Shown piece by piece: positions 1 through 8,487 of a stretch of DNA of 53,395 bases. A program made the translations under genes and the position numbers. Positions within the stretch are counted from its first letter, which is position 1. Each line of letters opens with the position of its first letter. This stretch comes from Candidatus Bipolaricaulota bacterium. GTDB taxonomy: Bacteria; Bipolaricaulota; Bipolaricaulia; Bipolaricaulales; Bipolaricaulaceae. The stretch is from the NCBI GenBank assembly GCA_014361015.1, contig JACIWJ010000003.1, forward strand, positions 1 through 53,395. The letters are read 5' to 3'. Under the pieces are notes generated by a model. That model searched no databases, was not told where the DNA came from, and saw only the letters and a list, made by a program, of their open reading frames with translations.

Positions 1-390
1 CCGGTCCGCCCTCACGACGAGGGACTTCGACAGCTCCCCCCCACCGAGGATCTTCAGACCCGCTTTCGGATCCTTCACCAGGCCCCGACGGATGAGGATG
101 TCCAACGAGACCTCATCCCCGGCCGCGAAGTGGGCGTCAAGATCGCCCACGTTCACCACCGCGTACTCGACCCGCCCCACGTTGGTGAACCCCCGCTTCG
201 GGAACCTCATCCAAAACGGAGTTTGCCCCCCCTCGTACCCCGGGCGAACCGTCACCCCGGACCGGGAGTTCTGGCCCTTCGTGCCCCGGCCCGACTCGTG
301 GCCCCCATGGCCGGAGCTGTATCCCCGCCCCACACGCTTCCGCCCGCGCTTGCTCCCCGGGGCAGGGCGCAGGCTATCAAGCCTCGACAT
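1..390 (-). CDS. rplO: 50S ribosomal protein L15 (3'-truncated by window edge)
   Basis: Large-subunit protein L15, an assembly protein of the 50S subunit. Translating from the ATG at 390 gives 130 codons with the glycine/arginine-rich L15 N-terminus (GSKRGRKRVGRG, then SGHGGHESGRGTKGQ) and the conserved MRFPKRGFTN block. The C-terminus lies outside the window. The start overlaps the 3' end of the S5 gene by 14 bases, so there is no room for rpmD (L30), which usually sits between the two. It is the last visible gene of the long minus-strand ribosomal operon. Confidence 0.93.
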   Translation of the reverse strand, partial: MSRLDSLRPAPGSKRGRKRVGRGYSSGHGGHESGRGTKGQNSRSGVTVRPGYEGGQTPFWMRFPKRGFTNVGRVEYAVVNVGDLDAHFAAGDEVSLDILIRRGLVKDPKAGLKILGGGELSKSLVVRADR

Positions 391-886
391 CTGCAACCTC
401 CAGGATCTCCTCCACCGTTTTCCCCCGGCGAAGGGCCACCATCTCCGGGCTCTCCATCTGCCGGAACCCGTCCAGGGTCGCCCGGGCCAGGTTGAGGGGA
501 TTCGTGGAGCGAAGGGCCTTGGTGAGGATGTCCTTCACCCCAGCGATGCGACAGACCGCGCCCACGGTCCGCCCCGCGATCACGCCCGTGCCGGGATAGG
601 CCGGGCGCAGGAGGACCTTGGCTGCCCCGAACTGGCCCACCACCTCGTGGGGAATCGTTCCGTTGTGGATGGGGACCGTCACCAGATGCTTCATCGCATC
701 GCGAATGGCCTGCTGAACGGCCTGTGGGATCTCCACCGACTTCCCGACCCCCACCCCGACCTGGCCCTCGCCGTCGCCCGCCACGACCACGACGCGGAAC
801 CGCAGGCGCTTGCCGCCCTTGGTGACCTTGCCCACCCGGCGGATGTCGATGACCTCGTTCGCTGGTTGATCTGAGTACCTCGCCAT
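377..886 (-). CDS. rpsE: 30S ribosomal protein S5
   Basis: S5 of the small subunit, involved in decoding accuracy and mRNA unwinding; 169 aa. The N-terminal double-stranded-RNA-binding-like domain is visible (RRVGKVTKGGKRLRFRVVVV, then GDGEGQVGVGVGK), followed by the typical C-terminal half with VLLRPAYPGTGVIAG. I chose the ATG at 886 because its first base is shared with the L18 stop (TGATG). A longer upstream open frame exists but only reads through L18 sequence in another frame. Confidence 0.95.
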   Translation of the reverse strand: MARYSDQPANEVIDIRRVGKVTKGGKRLRFRVVVVAGDGEGQVGVGVGKSVEIPQAVQQAIRDAMKHLVTVPIHNGTIPHEVVGQFGAAKVLLRPAYPGTGVIAGRTVGAVCRIAGVKDILTKALRSTNPLNLARATLDGFRQMESPEMVALRRGKTVEEILEVADVEA

Positions 887-1257
887 CAGAACTCCAACCC
901 TCCCTCCCGGGCCGCCTCGGCCAGGGCGCGGACCTTGCCGTGGTATGGGTAGCCCGCGCGATCGAACACGACGCGACGGACCCCGCTCGCCAGCGCCCGC
1001 TGTGCCACGAGCGCGCCGACCGCCCGTGCCCCCTCCACCGTGTTCCTCACGCCGCGCTCGCGCAGCTCGGGGCACAACGTGGACGCCGCGGCAAGCGTCT
1101 TGCCCTGGGAATCGTCCACGATCTGGGCATAGACGTGGTGGAGGCTTTTGTACACGGCGAGGCGGGGACGGTCGGCGGTCCCGCGGACGCGGCGCGCGAT
1201 GCGGGCCTTCCGCTTCAACCGATCTTCGTTGCGTGTCCGTCGAGCCACGATCGTCAC
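886..1257 (-). CDS. rplR: 50S ribosomal protein L18
   Basis: 5S rRNA-binding protein L18, 123 aa. Signature features are the basic N-terminus (RRTRNEDRLKRKARIARRVRG), the RPRLAVYKSLHHVYAQIVDD strand and the C-terminal FDRAGYPYHGKVRALAEAAREGGLEF. The start overlaps the stop of rplF by 4 bases (ATGA type), indicating translational coupling. Confidence 0.95.
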   Translation of the reverse strand: MTIVARRTRNEDRLKRKARIARRVRGTADRPRLAVYKSLHHVYAQIVDDSQGKTLAAASTLCPELRERGVRNTVEGARAVGALVAQRALASGVRRVVFDRAGYPYHGKVRALAEAAREGGLEF

Positions 1258-1799
1258 CCCTTCGCTCCCAGTTTACCCGCCTTGCGCACGATCTCCTCCC
1301 CGCGGTACCGGATCCCCGTGCCCCGGTACGGCTCGGGGGGGTGAAACGCGCGGATGTCTGCGGCCACTTGGCCGACAAGCCGATTGTCGATCCCGCGAAT
1401 CACGATCCGCGTCGGTTCGGGCACTGAGAACTCGATCCCGTCGGGGATCTCGTACCGCACGGGATGGGAGTAACCGAGCTCCATGACGAGCGAGCGCCCT
1501 TCGGCGCGAGCGCGGTACCCCAACCCCTGGATCTCCAATTCCTTCTGCCACTTCTCCGTGACGCCGCGGACCATGTTCGCAATGAGGGCTCGGTACAGGC
1601 CATGGCGGGCGCGGACCGGGGCGCGCTCGGACTTCCGCTCCACGCGGACCTCGCCGGCCACGGCCTCGATCGTCACGAACTCCGGCTCGTAGGGGCACTC
1701 CAGGGTCCCGTGCGGTCCCCGGACGACGACCCGCCCCGGCTGGACCGTGACCTCGACCCCGGCGGGGATGGGGATGGGTTTCTTCCCGACCTTGGACAT
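1254..1799 (-). CDS. rplF: 50S ribosomal protein L6
   Basis: L6 near the factor-binding site of the 50S subunit, 181 aa. It begins MSKVGKKPIPIPAGVEV and ends with the diagnostic IRAFHPPEPYRGTGIRYRGEEIVRKAGK. The ATG at 1799 gives the standard N-terminus and lies 1 base after the S8 stop. The open frame continues upstream to 1838 but adds only residues foreign to the family. Confidence 0.95.
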   Translation of the reverse strand: MSKVGKKPIPIPAGVEVTVQPGRVVVRGPHGTLECPYEPEFVTIEAVAGEVRVERKSERAPVRARHGLYRALIANMVRGVTEKWQKELEIQGLGYRARAEGRSLVMELGYSHPVRYEIPDGIEFSVPEPTRIVIRGIDNRLVGQVAADIRAFHPPEPYRGTGIRYRGEEIVRKAGKLGAKG

Positions 1800-1800
1800 C

Positions 1801-2211
1801 TCACCACACCTCGTACAGAAGCTCGCCGCCGATCCCACGCTGCCGGGCCTGGCGGCCGGTCATGACCCCTTGAGACGTGGAAAGGACGGCGATCCCCAAC
1901 CCGCCGCGGGTGCTCGGGATCTCATCCGCCCCCACGTACACGCGCCGCGCGGAGGTGCTGACCCGGCGCAGGCCCTGGATCGCTGGCCGCCGCAGACGCG
2001 TCCCCTCCCGCTTGTACTTGAGGCGCAGGCGCAGCACCGGGGACGGACGGCCGTCGTCCACAGCGTAGGACTCGATGTAGCCCTCCTCCGCCAAGATCCG
2101 AGCGATCTCGACCTTCATCCGCGAGGAGGGCATCGCCACCTCGTCCGCGCCTCGTGCCAGCGCGTTGCGGATCCGCGTCAGCATATCGGCAATGGGGTCG
2201 CCAACCATCAT
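1801..2211 (-). CDS. rpsH: 30S ribosomal protein S8
   Basis: S8, a primary 16S rRNA-binding protein, 136 aa. DPIADMLTRIRNA at the N-terminus and STSQGVMTGRQARQRGIGGELL at the C-terminus are diagnostic. Two adjacent ATG codons (2211 and 2208) follow a good AGGAGG Shine-Dalgarno; either may be used. Confidence 0.95.
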   Translation of the reverse strand: MMVGDPIADMLTRIRNALARGADEVAMPSSRMKVEIARILAEEGYIESYAVDDGRPSPVLRLRLKYKREGTRLRRPAIQGLRRVSTSARRVYVGADEIPSTRGGLGIAVLSTSQGVMTGRQARQRGIGGELLYEVW

Positions 2212-2221
2212 CCCATCCTCC

Positions 2222-2407
2222 TCACCAAGCAGCCTTCTTCACGCCGGGAAGCTGGCCATCCAGCGACAGCTTGCGGAAACAGAGCCGGCAGAGGCCAAAG
2301 TCGCGGATGTAGGCGCGCGACCGTCCGCACAGCTGACACCGGTTGTGCTTGCGCACCCTGAACTTCGGGCTCCGGTTCGCCTTCTCGATCATCGCCTTCC
2401 TCGCCAT
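2222..2407 (-). CDS. rpsZ: 30S ribosomal protein S14, zinc-binding short form
   Basis: S14 type Z, 61 aa. Two CxxC pairs ([10 protein letters not shown] and CRLCF) form the zinc ribbon of the short, ancestral C+ paralogue. It starts [16 protein letters not shown] at the ATG at 2407, 7 bases after rplE. The longer open frame upstream is a different-frame reading of L5. Confidence 0.95.
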   Translation of the reverse strand: MARKAMIEKANRSPKFRVRKHNRCQLCGRSRAYIRDFGLCRLCFRKLSLDGQLPGVKKAAW

Positions 2408-2414
2408 CTTCCCC

Positions 2415-2948
2415 CTAATCCTTTCGGAACGCGCAGCCCAGCGCGGTAAGGAGCGCCATCGCCTCGCGGTCCGTCCGCGCGGTGGTGACGATCGTGATGT
2501 CCATCCCCTGGGTGCGAACCACGTCATCGTAGGAGACCTCCGGGAACACCATCTGCTCGGTGAGCCCGAGCGAGAAGTTGCCCCGCCCATCGAACGAATC
2601 CGGGGACACCCCCTTGAAATCGCGGATCCCGGGGAGGGCGACGTTGAACAGCTTGTACAGGAACTCGTGGGCGCGAGGGCCGCGCAGGGTCACCCGACAC
2701 CCGATGGCATCGCCCTTGCGGATCTTGAAGTCGGAGATCGCGCGCTTGGCCCGCGTCACGACCGGCCGCTGGCCCGCGATCTGGGCGAGGTTGTTCACCG
2801 CCCCCTCGAGGACCTTGGGGTCGTCGTGCTTGCCCACACCCATGTTCACCACAACTTTCTCCACCTTCGGGACCTGCATCACGTTCGAATACCCTAGCTC
2901 CTTCATGAGCTTCGGAACGACCTCTTCGCGGTATCGTGGATAGAGCAT
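2415..2948 (-). CDS. rplE: 50S ribosomal protein L5
   Basis: L5 contacts 5S rRNA and the P-site tRNA; 177 aa. It starts [19 protein letters not shown] and contains the conserved [30 protein letters not shown] and [16 protein letters not shown] blocks, ending [16 protein letters not shown]. The ATG at 2948 gives the family N-terminus just after the L24 stop. Confidence 0.95.
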   Translation of the reverse strand: MLYPRYREEVVPKLMKELGYSNVMQVPKVEKVVVNMGVGKHDDPKVLEGAVNNLAQIAGQRPVVTRAKRAISDFKIRKGDAIGCRVTLRGPRAHEFLYKLFNVALPGIRDFKGVSPDSFDGRGNFSLGLTEQMVFPEVSYDDVVRTQGMDITIVTTARTDREAMALLTALGCAFRKD

Positions 2949-2952
2949 AGCC

Positions 2953-3261
2953 TTAGAACGTCGCCCCGCATCGCTTGCAGCGGCGAAGCTTCTGCCCTTC
3001 AACCATCGCGATCCCGAGCCGGCTCGGCGTGCCGCACTCCGGGCACACGACCTTCACGTTGGACAGGTGGATCGGGGACTCCCGCTTGATGATCCCCGGC
3101 TCGCGCACGGCCTGGGTCGGGCGCTGGTGCTTGGTCACGATGTTGACCCCTTCCACGAGGACCCGCGCTTTATCCGGGAACACCTGAAGGACCTTGCCGA
3201 TCTTCCCCCGGTCCTCGCCGGAGATCACCTTGACCCGGTCCCCTTTCCGCACCTTCCGCAT
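2953..3261 (-). CDS. rplX: 50S ribosomal protein L24 with zinc ribbon
   Basis: L24, assembly initiator of the 50S subunit, 102 aa. The KOW motif is clear ([19 protein letters not shown]). The C-terminus keeps two CxxC pairs (CPECGTP and CKRCG), so this is the zinc-ribbon form found in a subset of bacteria. It lies 15 bases after rplN. Confidence 0.95.
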   Translation of the reverse strand: MRKVRKGDRVKVISGEDRGKIGKVLQVFPDKARVLVEGVNIVTKHQRPTQAVREPGIIKRESPIHLSNVKVVCPECGTPSRLGIAMVEGQKLRRCKRCGATF

Positions 3262-3276
3262 CGCTCCTCCCCCTCC

Positions 3277-3639
3277 CTACACGACTTCGGGGGCGACGGA
3301 GACGATCCGCATCATCCCTCGCTCCCGCAGCTCCCGCGCCACCGGCCCGAACACCCGGGTCCCCAGCGGCTGGAGGGCCTTGTCCACGAGCACCACCGCG
3401 TTGTCGTCGAAGCGGATCGTGCTACCGTCAGCGCGCCGGAACGCGACCCGCGTGCGCACCACGACCCCCCGCACGATGTTGCCCTTCGTGAACTCGGAGG
3501 TCGGGATCCGCTTCTTGACCGAGGCGACCACGATGTCGCCGATCCCGGCGTGGGTCTTCTTACCAAGCACGTTGATGCACTCCACCTCTTTGACCCCGGT
3601 GTTGTCGGCCACCGTGAGCCGTGTCGTAGGGAAGATCAT
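3277..3639 (-). CDS. rplN: 50S ribosomal protein L14
   Basis: L14 at the subunit interface, 120 aa. Diagnostic sequence includes TRLTVADNTGVKEVECINVLG and the C-terminal VFGPVARELRERGMMRIVSVAPEVV. It sits 6 bases downstream of rpsQ. Confidence 0.96.
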   Translation of the reverse strand: MIFPTTRLTVADNTGVKEVECINVLGKKTHAGIGDIVVASVKKRIPTSEFTKGNIVRGVVVRTRVAFRRADGSTIRFDDNAVVLVDKALQPLGTRVFGPVARELRERGMMRIVSVAPEVV

Positions 3640-3645
3640 CGCCCC

Positions 3646-3891
3646 TCACCCTTCCGCGCGGCGCACGATCTCCAGGAGCCGCCACCGCTTGAGCTTGGAG
3701 AGAGGACGCGTCTCCTCGATGCGGACGACGTCCCCGACCCGCGCCTGCCCTGCCGCGTCGTGGGCGTAGTACTTCGTGCGCCGCCGCTGCCGCTTGCGGT
3801 AGAGCGGAGCCTCGACGAGGCGCTCCTCGAGCACAACGATGGTCTTCATCATCCTGGTGCTGACAACCCGTCCGACACGTTGCCTACGCAT
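3646..3891 (-). CDS. rpsQ: 30S ribosomal protein S17
   Basis: S17, a primary 16S rRNA-binding protein, 81 aa from the ATG at 3891 ([19 protein letters not shown], then RTKYYAHD and RIEETRPLSKLKRWRL). A GTG at 3897 could add two residues, but the GAGGA motif is only 2 bases from that codon and 8 from the ATG, so I prefer the ATG. The start overlaps the rpmC stop. Confidence 0.94.
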   Translation of the reverse strand: MRRQRVGRVVSTRMMKTIVVLEERLVEAPLYRKRQRRRTKYYAHDAAGQARVGDVVRIEETRPLSKLKRWRLLEIVRRAEG

Positions 3892-4075
3892 GTTCACGTT
3901 CCTCGATCACGGTCAACGCCCGGGCGATCTCCCGCTTCGTCTTCGCGAGCTCTGCGGTGTTCGTCAACCGACCCGAGGCAAGCTGGAACCGGAGGGTGAA
4001 GAGCTTCTTCTTCCCCTCGGCCACGCGCGCGCGAAGCTCGTCGTCGGAAAGCTCCCGCAGTTCCCGGGCCTTCAT
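3884..4075 (-). CDS. rpmC: 50S ribosomal protein L29
   Basis: L29 near the peptide exit tunnel, 63 aa, a helical hairpin: [34 protein letters not shown], then [17 protein letters not shown]. The ATG at 4075 overlaps the rplP stop (ATGA). An upstream extension to 4222 is antisense-like noise from L16. Confidence 0.95.
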   Translation of the reverse strand: MKARELRELSDDELRARVAEGKKKLFTLRFQLASGRLTNTAELAKTKREIARALTVIEEREHA

Positions 4076-4500
4076 CTCTCCCCTCCCAACTGGAACCGAG
4101 CCTTGAGCTGCGTGGGGATGGGCAGCTTGCAGGACACGCGGCGATGGATCTCCTTGGCCTCGGCCTCGGTCACGCCGGAGAACTCGAACATGACCCGCCC
4201 TGGCCGAACCACGGCCACCCAATTCTCCACCTCGCCCTTCCCCTTTCCCATCCGCGATTCAGCGGCCTTCTTCGTGTACGGCTTGTCGGGGAAGATCCTG
4301 ACCCAAACGCGGCCACGGTGCGTGCCGCGGGCGAGCGAGGTGCGCACGGCCTCGATCTGCTGGCTCGTGATCCACGCCGGCGCGAGGGCCTGAATCCCGA
4401 ACTCCCCGAACTCGACCGCCTCCCCGCGGGTGGCGATCCCCTTCATCCGTCCGCGGTGCTGCTTACGGTACTTCGTGCGTTTGGGGAACAGGGCCGGCAT
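4072..4500 (-). CDS. rplP: 50S ribosomal protein L16
   Basis: L16 at the A-site side of the 50S subunit, 142 aa. [21 protein letters not shown] and [26 protein letters not shown] are family hallmarks. One base separates it from the rpsC stop. Confidence 0.96.
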   Translation of the reverse strand: MPALFPKRTKYRKQHRGRMKGIATRGEAVEFGEFGIQALAPAWITSQQIEAVRTSLARGTHRGRVWVRIFPDKPYTKKAAESRMGKGKGEVENWVAVVRPGRVMFEFSGVTEAEAKEIHRRVSCKLPIPTQLKARFQLGGER

Positions 4501-4501
4501 C

Positions 4502-5164
4502 TCACCCCACCTCCGCCCCGGAGCGATCGGACATGGACCACACTTCGCCGCGGAACACCCACGCCTTGACCCCGATCACCCCGTACTTCGTCCATGCCTC
4601 GGCGAGCCCGTAGTCGACATCGGCGCGCAAGGTGTGCAGGGGGACGCGTCCTTCCTTCATCTCCACCGACCGCGAGATCTCCGCCCCTCCCAACCGACCG
4701 GAGATGCGGATCTTCGCGCCCTGGGCCCCGGCGGCGATGATCCGGCGCAGGGTCTCCTTCATGGCCCGGTACGGGTTGATCCGGTTCTCGATCTGAAACG
4801 CGACGTCCTGGGCCACGAGGGGGGCCTCGAGCTCGGGTCGCTCGACCTCCATCACCCCGATCCGCACCTCACGGCCCACGATCTGGGACAACCGGTCCTG
4901 GAGGGCGGCGATCTCCGCCCCCCCGCGGCCGATGATGATCCCCGGTCGGGCGGCGCGGATCGTCACCGTGACCCGCCCTTCCGTCGTCCGCTCGATGAGG
5001 GTCTCCGCCAGGCCGGCCCCCTTGTACGCCTTGTGGATCTCCGCCCGCAGGCGGTTGTCCTCGGCCACGTACTCGGGAACGCGGGCGTCGGGCGCGAACC
5101 AGTTCGAGCGCCACTTCCTCAACACCCCGATCCGGAACCCCACCGGATGCGTTTTGTGACCCAC
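4502..5164 (-). CDS. rpsC: 30S ribosomal protein S3
   Basis: S3 at the mRNA entry channel, 220 aa, GTG start. It begins [20 protein letters not shown], has the KH domain with [11 protein letters not shown], and the C-terminal [15 protein letters not shown] block. The first base of its start codon is also the last of the rplV stop. Confidence 0.95.
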   Translation of the reverse strand: MGHKTHPVGFRIGVLRKWRSNWFAPDARVPEYVAEDNRLRAEIHKAYKGAGLAETLIERTTEGRVTVTIRAARPGIIIGRGGAEIAALQDRLSQIVGREVRIGVMEVERPELEAPLVAQDVAFQIENRINPYRAMKETLRRIIAAGAQGAKIRISGRLGGAEISRSVEMKEGRVPLHTLRADVDYGLAEAWTKYGVIGVKAWVFRGEVWSMSDRSGAEVG

Positions 5165-5505
5165 TACTCCTCCTTCTCCGCCACGACCACGGTGATGTGG
5201 GCCAGCGGCCGCCGCACGATGTCCGCCCGCCCGAACGCGCGGGGGTTGAGGCGCCGCATCCGCGGCCCCTCGTCCACCACCGCTCGCACCACGGAGAGCT
5301 TCTCCTCGTCCAGCTCGAAGTTGTGCTGGGCATTGGCCACCGCCGAGTCCAGCACCTTGCGGATGAGCCGGCTCGCCTTCTTGGGGGACAGGGCGAGGAT
5401 CCGCCGGGCTTCAGCCACCGGCTTGCCCCGGATCTCGTCGATCACAAGCCGCGCCTTGAGGGGGGAGACCCTCACAAAGCGCGCTTTCGCCATTGCCTCT
5501 CTCAT
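5164..5505 (-). CDS. rplV: 50S ribosomal protein L22
   Basis: L22 lining the exit tunnel, 113 aa (KARFVRVSPLKARLVIDEIRG; PRAFGRADIVRRPLAHITVVV). An AAGGGGG site precedes the ATG at 5505; a second ATG at 5493 would match shorter family members. The macrolide-relevant loop shows no obvious expansion. Confidence 0.94.
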   Translation of the reverse strand: MREAMAKARFVRVSPLKARLVIDEIRGKPVAEARRILALSPKKASRLIRKVLDSAVANAQHNFELDEEKLSVVRAVVDEGPRMRRLNPRAFGRADIVRRPLAHITVVVAEKEE

Positions 5506-5518
5506 CCGGCCCCCTTGA

Positions 5519-5800
5519 TCACTTCGGCACCACCGTCTTCTTCTTCACGCCACCGTGGCCGCGGAACACGCGGGTGGGAGCGAACTCCCCCAGGCGGTGC
5601 CCAATCATCGCCTCCGTCACCCGCACCGGGACATGGGTCCGGCCGTTATGGACCCGGATTGTGATCCCCACCATCTCCGGGGTGATCATCGAGCTGCGGG
5701 CCCAGGTGACGATCTCCCCGATCTCCCCCCGCTTGAGCTTGGCGAGCTTGTCCCGCACGTCGGGGGCCACATAGGGTCCCTTCTTCCTCGACCGCGCCAT
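5519..5800 (-). CDS. rpsS: 30S ribosomal protein S19
   Basis: S19 of the 30S head, 93 aa. It begins [18 protein letters not shown] and contains [23 protein letters not shown] and [20 protein letters not shown]. It follows rplB by 1 base. Confidence 0.96.
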   Translation of the reverse strand: MARSRKKGPYVAPDVRDKLAKLKRGEIGEIVTWARSSMITPEMVGITIRVHNGRTHVPVRVTEAMIGHRLGEFAPTRVFRGHGGVKKKTVVPK

Positions 5801-5801
5801 G

Positions 5802-6623
5802 TCACTTCCTCCTCTTGAGGATCTTGCCGTCGCTGGCCTTCCTCTTGCGGGTGGGAACGCCGCGGGCGAGCTTGCCCCACGGGGTCTTCGACGGGCGGCC
5901 TTCCCCGGTCCGTCCCTCTCCCCCTCCGTGGGGGTGGTCGTCGGCTCCCATCGCCACCCCTCGCACGCGGGGCCGGCGCCCGAGGTGGCGCACCCGGCCC
6001 GCCTTGCCGTGCCGCACGTTCTTGTGATCGGGGTTGCTCACGCGGCCGACCGTGGCCCAGCATCCCAAGGCGAACACCCGGATCTCCCCCGACGGCAACC
6101 GCAGGATGGCGCGATCCTCCTCCCGCCCCAGGAGTTGAGCCGCAGTTCCCGCGGCCCTTGCCACCTTCCCACGCGAACCGGGGTGAAGCTCCACGTTGTG
6201 CACGAACGTCCCGGCGGGGATCCGCTCGAGCGGGAGGGCATTGCCCGGCTTGGGCTCCGCATGCTCCGCTGCCTCCACCGTGTCGCCGACCTGGAGCTCC
6301 AGCGGGGCCAGGATGTACCTCTTCTCCCCGTCCGCGTAGTGGAGGAGGGTGATCCACGCCGACCGGTTGGGATCGTACTCCACCGAAGCAACCCGGGCCG
6401 GGACCCCGCGCTTGTCGCGGGCGAAGTCCACCCACCGATACCGTCGCTTGTGGCCGCTGCCCCGGTGGCGGGAGGTGATCCGCCCCTGGTTGTTGCGGCC
6501 CACACGGCGGGAGAGGGGGGCGAGAAGGCCCTTTTCCGGATCATCCCGCGTCAACTCCGAGTAGTCAGGGCGCACGGCATGGCGCTGCCCCGACGTGACC
6601 GGCTTGAGCTTCTTCAGACCCAT
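5802..6623 (-). CDS. rplB: 50S ribosomal protein L2
   Basis: L2, required for subunit association and peptidyl-transfer architecture, 273 aa. [21 protein letters not shown] is present, and the C-terminal segment around [17 protein letters not shown] keeps the histidine-rich turn. It ends [16 protein letters not shown], as usual for the family. Confidence 0.96.
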   Translation of the reverse strand: MGLKKLKPVTSGQRHAVRPDYSELTRDDPEKGLLAPLSRRVGRNNQGRITSRHRGSGHKRRYRWVDFARDKRGVPARVASVEYDPNRSAWITLLHYADGEKRYILAPLELQVGDTVEAAEHAEPKPGNALPLERIPAGTFVHNVELHPGSRGKVARAAGTAAQLLGREEDRAILRLPSGEIRVFALGCWATVGRVSNPDHKNVRHGKAGRVRHLGRRPRVRGVAMGADDHPHGGGEGRTGEGRPSKTPWGKLARGVPTRKRKASDGKILKRRK

Positions 6624-6629
6624 CTCACC

Positions 6630-6923
6630 TCACCCCACGAGGTCGATCTTGTGGCCGGCAGCGAGCTTGACGACGGCTCGCCGCTCGGCGCGCGTCCGCC
6701 CGTGGCGCCGATCCAATCGGGTTCGCCGCGGCTTCCCACATCGATTCATGACCCACACCCGATCCACCTTCACCCCGAACAGGTCCTCCACCGCGATCCG
6801 GATCTCGGCCTTGCCCGCAGTGGGGGAAACCTCGAACGTGTACTTGCCCTCCTCCATCCCCCGCCACGTCTTCTCCGAGAGGATCGGCCGCAGGATCACG
6901 TCCTCCAAATGCATCTCAGCCAT
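6630..6923 (-). CDS. rplW: 50S ribosomal protein L23
   Basis: L23, docking site for trigger factor and SRP at the tunnel exit, 97 aa. The VILRPILSEKTWR motif and KAEIRIAVEDLFGVKVDRVWVMN are typical. The start overlaps the L4 stop by 8 bases. Confidence 0.95.
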   Translation of the reverse strand: MAEMHLEDVILRPILSEKTWRGMEEGKYTFEVSPTAGKAEIRIAVEDLFGVKVDRVWVMNRCGKPRRTRLDRRHGRTRAERRAVVKLAAGHKIDLVG

Positions 6924-7557
6924 CGCTCAACCTCTCCTCCAGGGCCCGCACCGCCTGCTCGGTGAGGAGGAGCCCCTCGTGACCCAGGACCTCGTGCACC
7001 GTGAGCGCATCGGCGCGGACACAACCCACTCCAGGGATGTTGCGGAACGACCGGGCCACGGGGACGGTGTACTCCTCCGGGGCGACGATGACGAGCGTCT
7101 TGGGAGGGCACGAGAGGCGGGAGAGAAGGGCGATTGCATCTTTCGTCCGCGGCTTGGCGAATCCCAGCCGGTCGATGACCTGGACTGCCCCCCCCTGGCA
7201 ACGTGCGGAAAGCGCAACGGATAGGGCCTTGCGCCGCATCCGGGTCGGGAGAGAGAGGGACCACTTCCGCGGCTGGGGGCCAAACGTCACCCCCCCGTGG
7301 CGCCAGAGGGGGGACCGCGTCGACCCATGGCGGGCCCGACCCGTGTGCTTCTGGGCCCACGGCTTGCGCCCCCCACCGGAGACCTCCCCCCGCGTTTTCG
7401 TCGCCGCTGTCCCCTGCCGGCGGTTGAGAAGCTGGATCCGCACCGCCCGATGGAGCAGATCGGCCGACCCCTCGACCCCGAACACGGCCTCGGGGAGGGA
7501 GACCTGCGCTGGCTCGCCCCCGGGATCGTTGAACCGGTGCAGCTGGACGCTAGGCAT
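6916..7557 (-). CDS. rplD: 50S ribosomal protein L4
   Basis: L4, 213 aa, whose extended loop reaches the exit tunnel. The loop is recognisable as KTRGEVSGGGRKPWAQKHTGRARHG followed by SPLWRHGGVTFGP. The start overlaps the L3 stop by 8 bases. In some bacteria L4 autoregulates this operon; nothing here shows whether it does so in this organism. Confidence 0.95.
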   Translation of the reverse strand: MPSVQLHRFNDPGGEPAQVSLPEAVFGVEGSADLLHRAVRIQLLNRRQGTAATKTRGEVSGGGRKPWAQKHTGRARHGSTRSPLWRHGGVTFGPQPRKWSLSLPTRMRRKALSVALSARCQGGAVQVIDRLGFAKPRTKDAIALLSRLSCPPKTLVIVAPEEYTVPVARSFRNIPGVGCVRADALTVHEVLGHEGLLLTEQAVRALEERLSDG

Positions 7558-8170
7558 CGTGCTTCCTTATCCTGAGCGCGCCCGAGCGGGGTCCGGGCAC
7601 AGATCCCCGGACCACGAGGAGCTTCCGGCTCGGATCCACGGCCAACACGGCCAGGTTTCGCACCGTGACCCGCGCCGCGCCATCGTGGCCAGGGTAGCGC
7701 TTCCCCTTCACCACCTTGCCGAGCCCCCTCCCCGCCGACCCCGGCCGCCGGACCCACTTGTGCCCGTGGGAGCGAGGTCGGGAATGGAACCCCCAGCGCT
7801 TGATCGTCCCCTGGAAGCCGCGTCCCTTGGAGATCCCAGTGATGTCCACCTCTTCCCCGGCCGCGAACGCGTCGATCCCGATCTCCGTCCCCACGGCGAA
7901 CGCCGCAGCATCGTCCACCCGCACCTCGTACAGGTGCTTGCGCGGGGAGACGCCAACCCTCTCGAATTGACCGCGCAGGGGTCGCTTCACCCGGCGCGGG
8001 GCGACCTCGCCCGCGCCGAGTTGGATCGCGGCATATCCGTGGCGGTCCGGCGTCCTGATCCCCACGACCACCGCGGGCTCGACCTCGATCACCGTGGCGG
8101 CCACAGCGCGTCCCGCCTCGTCGAACCACTGCGTCATCCCGATCTTGCGCCCGATAAGCTCAACGGCCAT
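7550..8170 (-). CDS. rplC: 50S ribosomal protein L3
   Basis: L3 near the peptidyl-transferase centre, 206 aa from the ATG at 8170 (AVELIGRKIGMTQWFDEAG). The conserved loop is RRPGSAGRGLGKVVKGKRYPGH. An ATG at 8182 overlaps the S10 stop (ATGA) and would add four residues, but a GAGGG site 5-6 bases before 8170 supports the shorter, family-like start. Confidence 0.94.
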   Translation of the reverse strand: MAVELIGRKIGMTQWFDEAGRAVAATVIEVEPAVVVGIRTPDRHGYAAIQLGAGEVAPRRVKRPLRGQFERVGVSPRKHLYEVRVDDAAAFAVGTEIGIDAFAAGEEVDITGISKGRGFQGTIKRWGFHSRPRSHGHKWVRRPGSAGRGLGKVVKGKRYPGHDGAARVTVRNLAVLAVDPSRKLLVVRGSVPGPRSGALRIRKHDA

Positions 8171-8178
8171 TGCGTCCC

Positions 8179-8487
8179 TCATAGCTTGATCTCGATGTCG
8201 ATCCCCGTGGGGAGCTCCACTTCCATGAGCGCGTTGATCGTGGCCGCGGTCGGTTCCTTGATATCGATCAACCGCCGATGCACTTTGCGCTCGAAGTGCT
8301 CCATGGAGCGCTTATCGACGTGAGGCGAGCGGAGGACAGCGTACAGACGCCGCTCGGTCGGCAAGGGAATCGGCCCACTCACCTTGGCGCGGCTCGCCAT
8401 CGCCGTGTCCACGATCTTGCGCACAGCGGCGTCCACGAGCTCGTGGTCGTAGCTCTGTACCTTGATCCTGATCTTCTCCCTAGCCAT
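8179..8487 (-). CDS. rpsJ: 30S ribosomal protein S10 (NusE)
   Basis: S10, also the NusE antitermination factor, 102 aa. IRIKVQSYDHELVDAAVRKIVDTA, GPIPLPTERRLYAVLRSPHVDK and EHFERKVHRRLIDI identify it. In many genomes S10 starts its own operon after tuf; here it follows fusA directly, overlapping it by 8 bases. Confidence 0.96.
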   Translation of the reverse strand: MAREKIRIKVQSYDHELVDAAVRKIVDTAMASRAKVSGPIPLPTERRLYAVLRSPHVDKRSMEHFERKVHRRLIDIKEPTAATINALMEVELPTGIDIEIKL

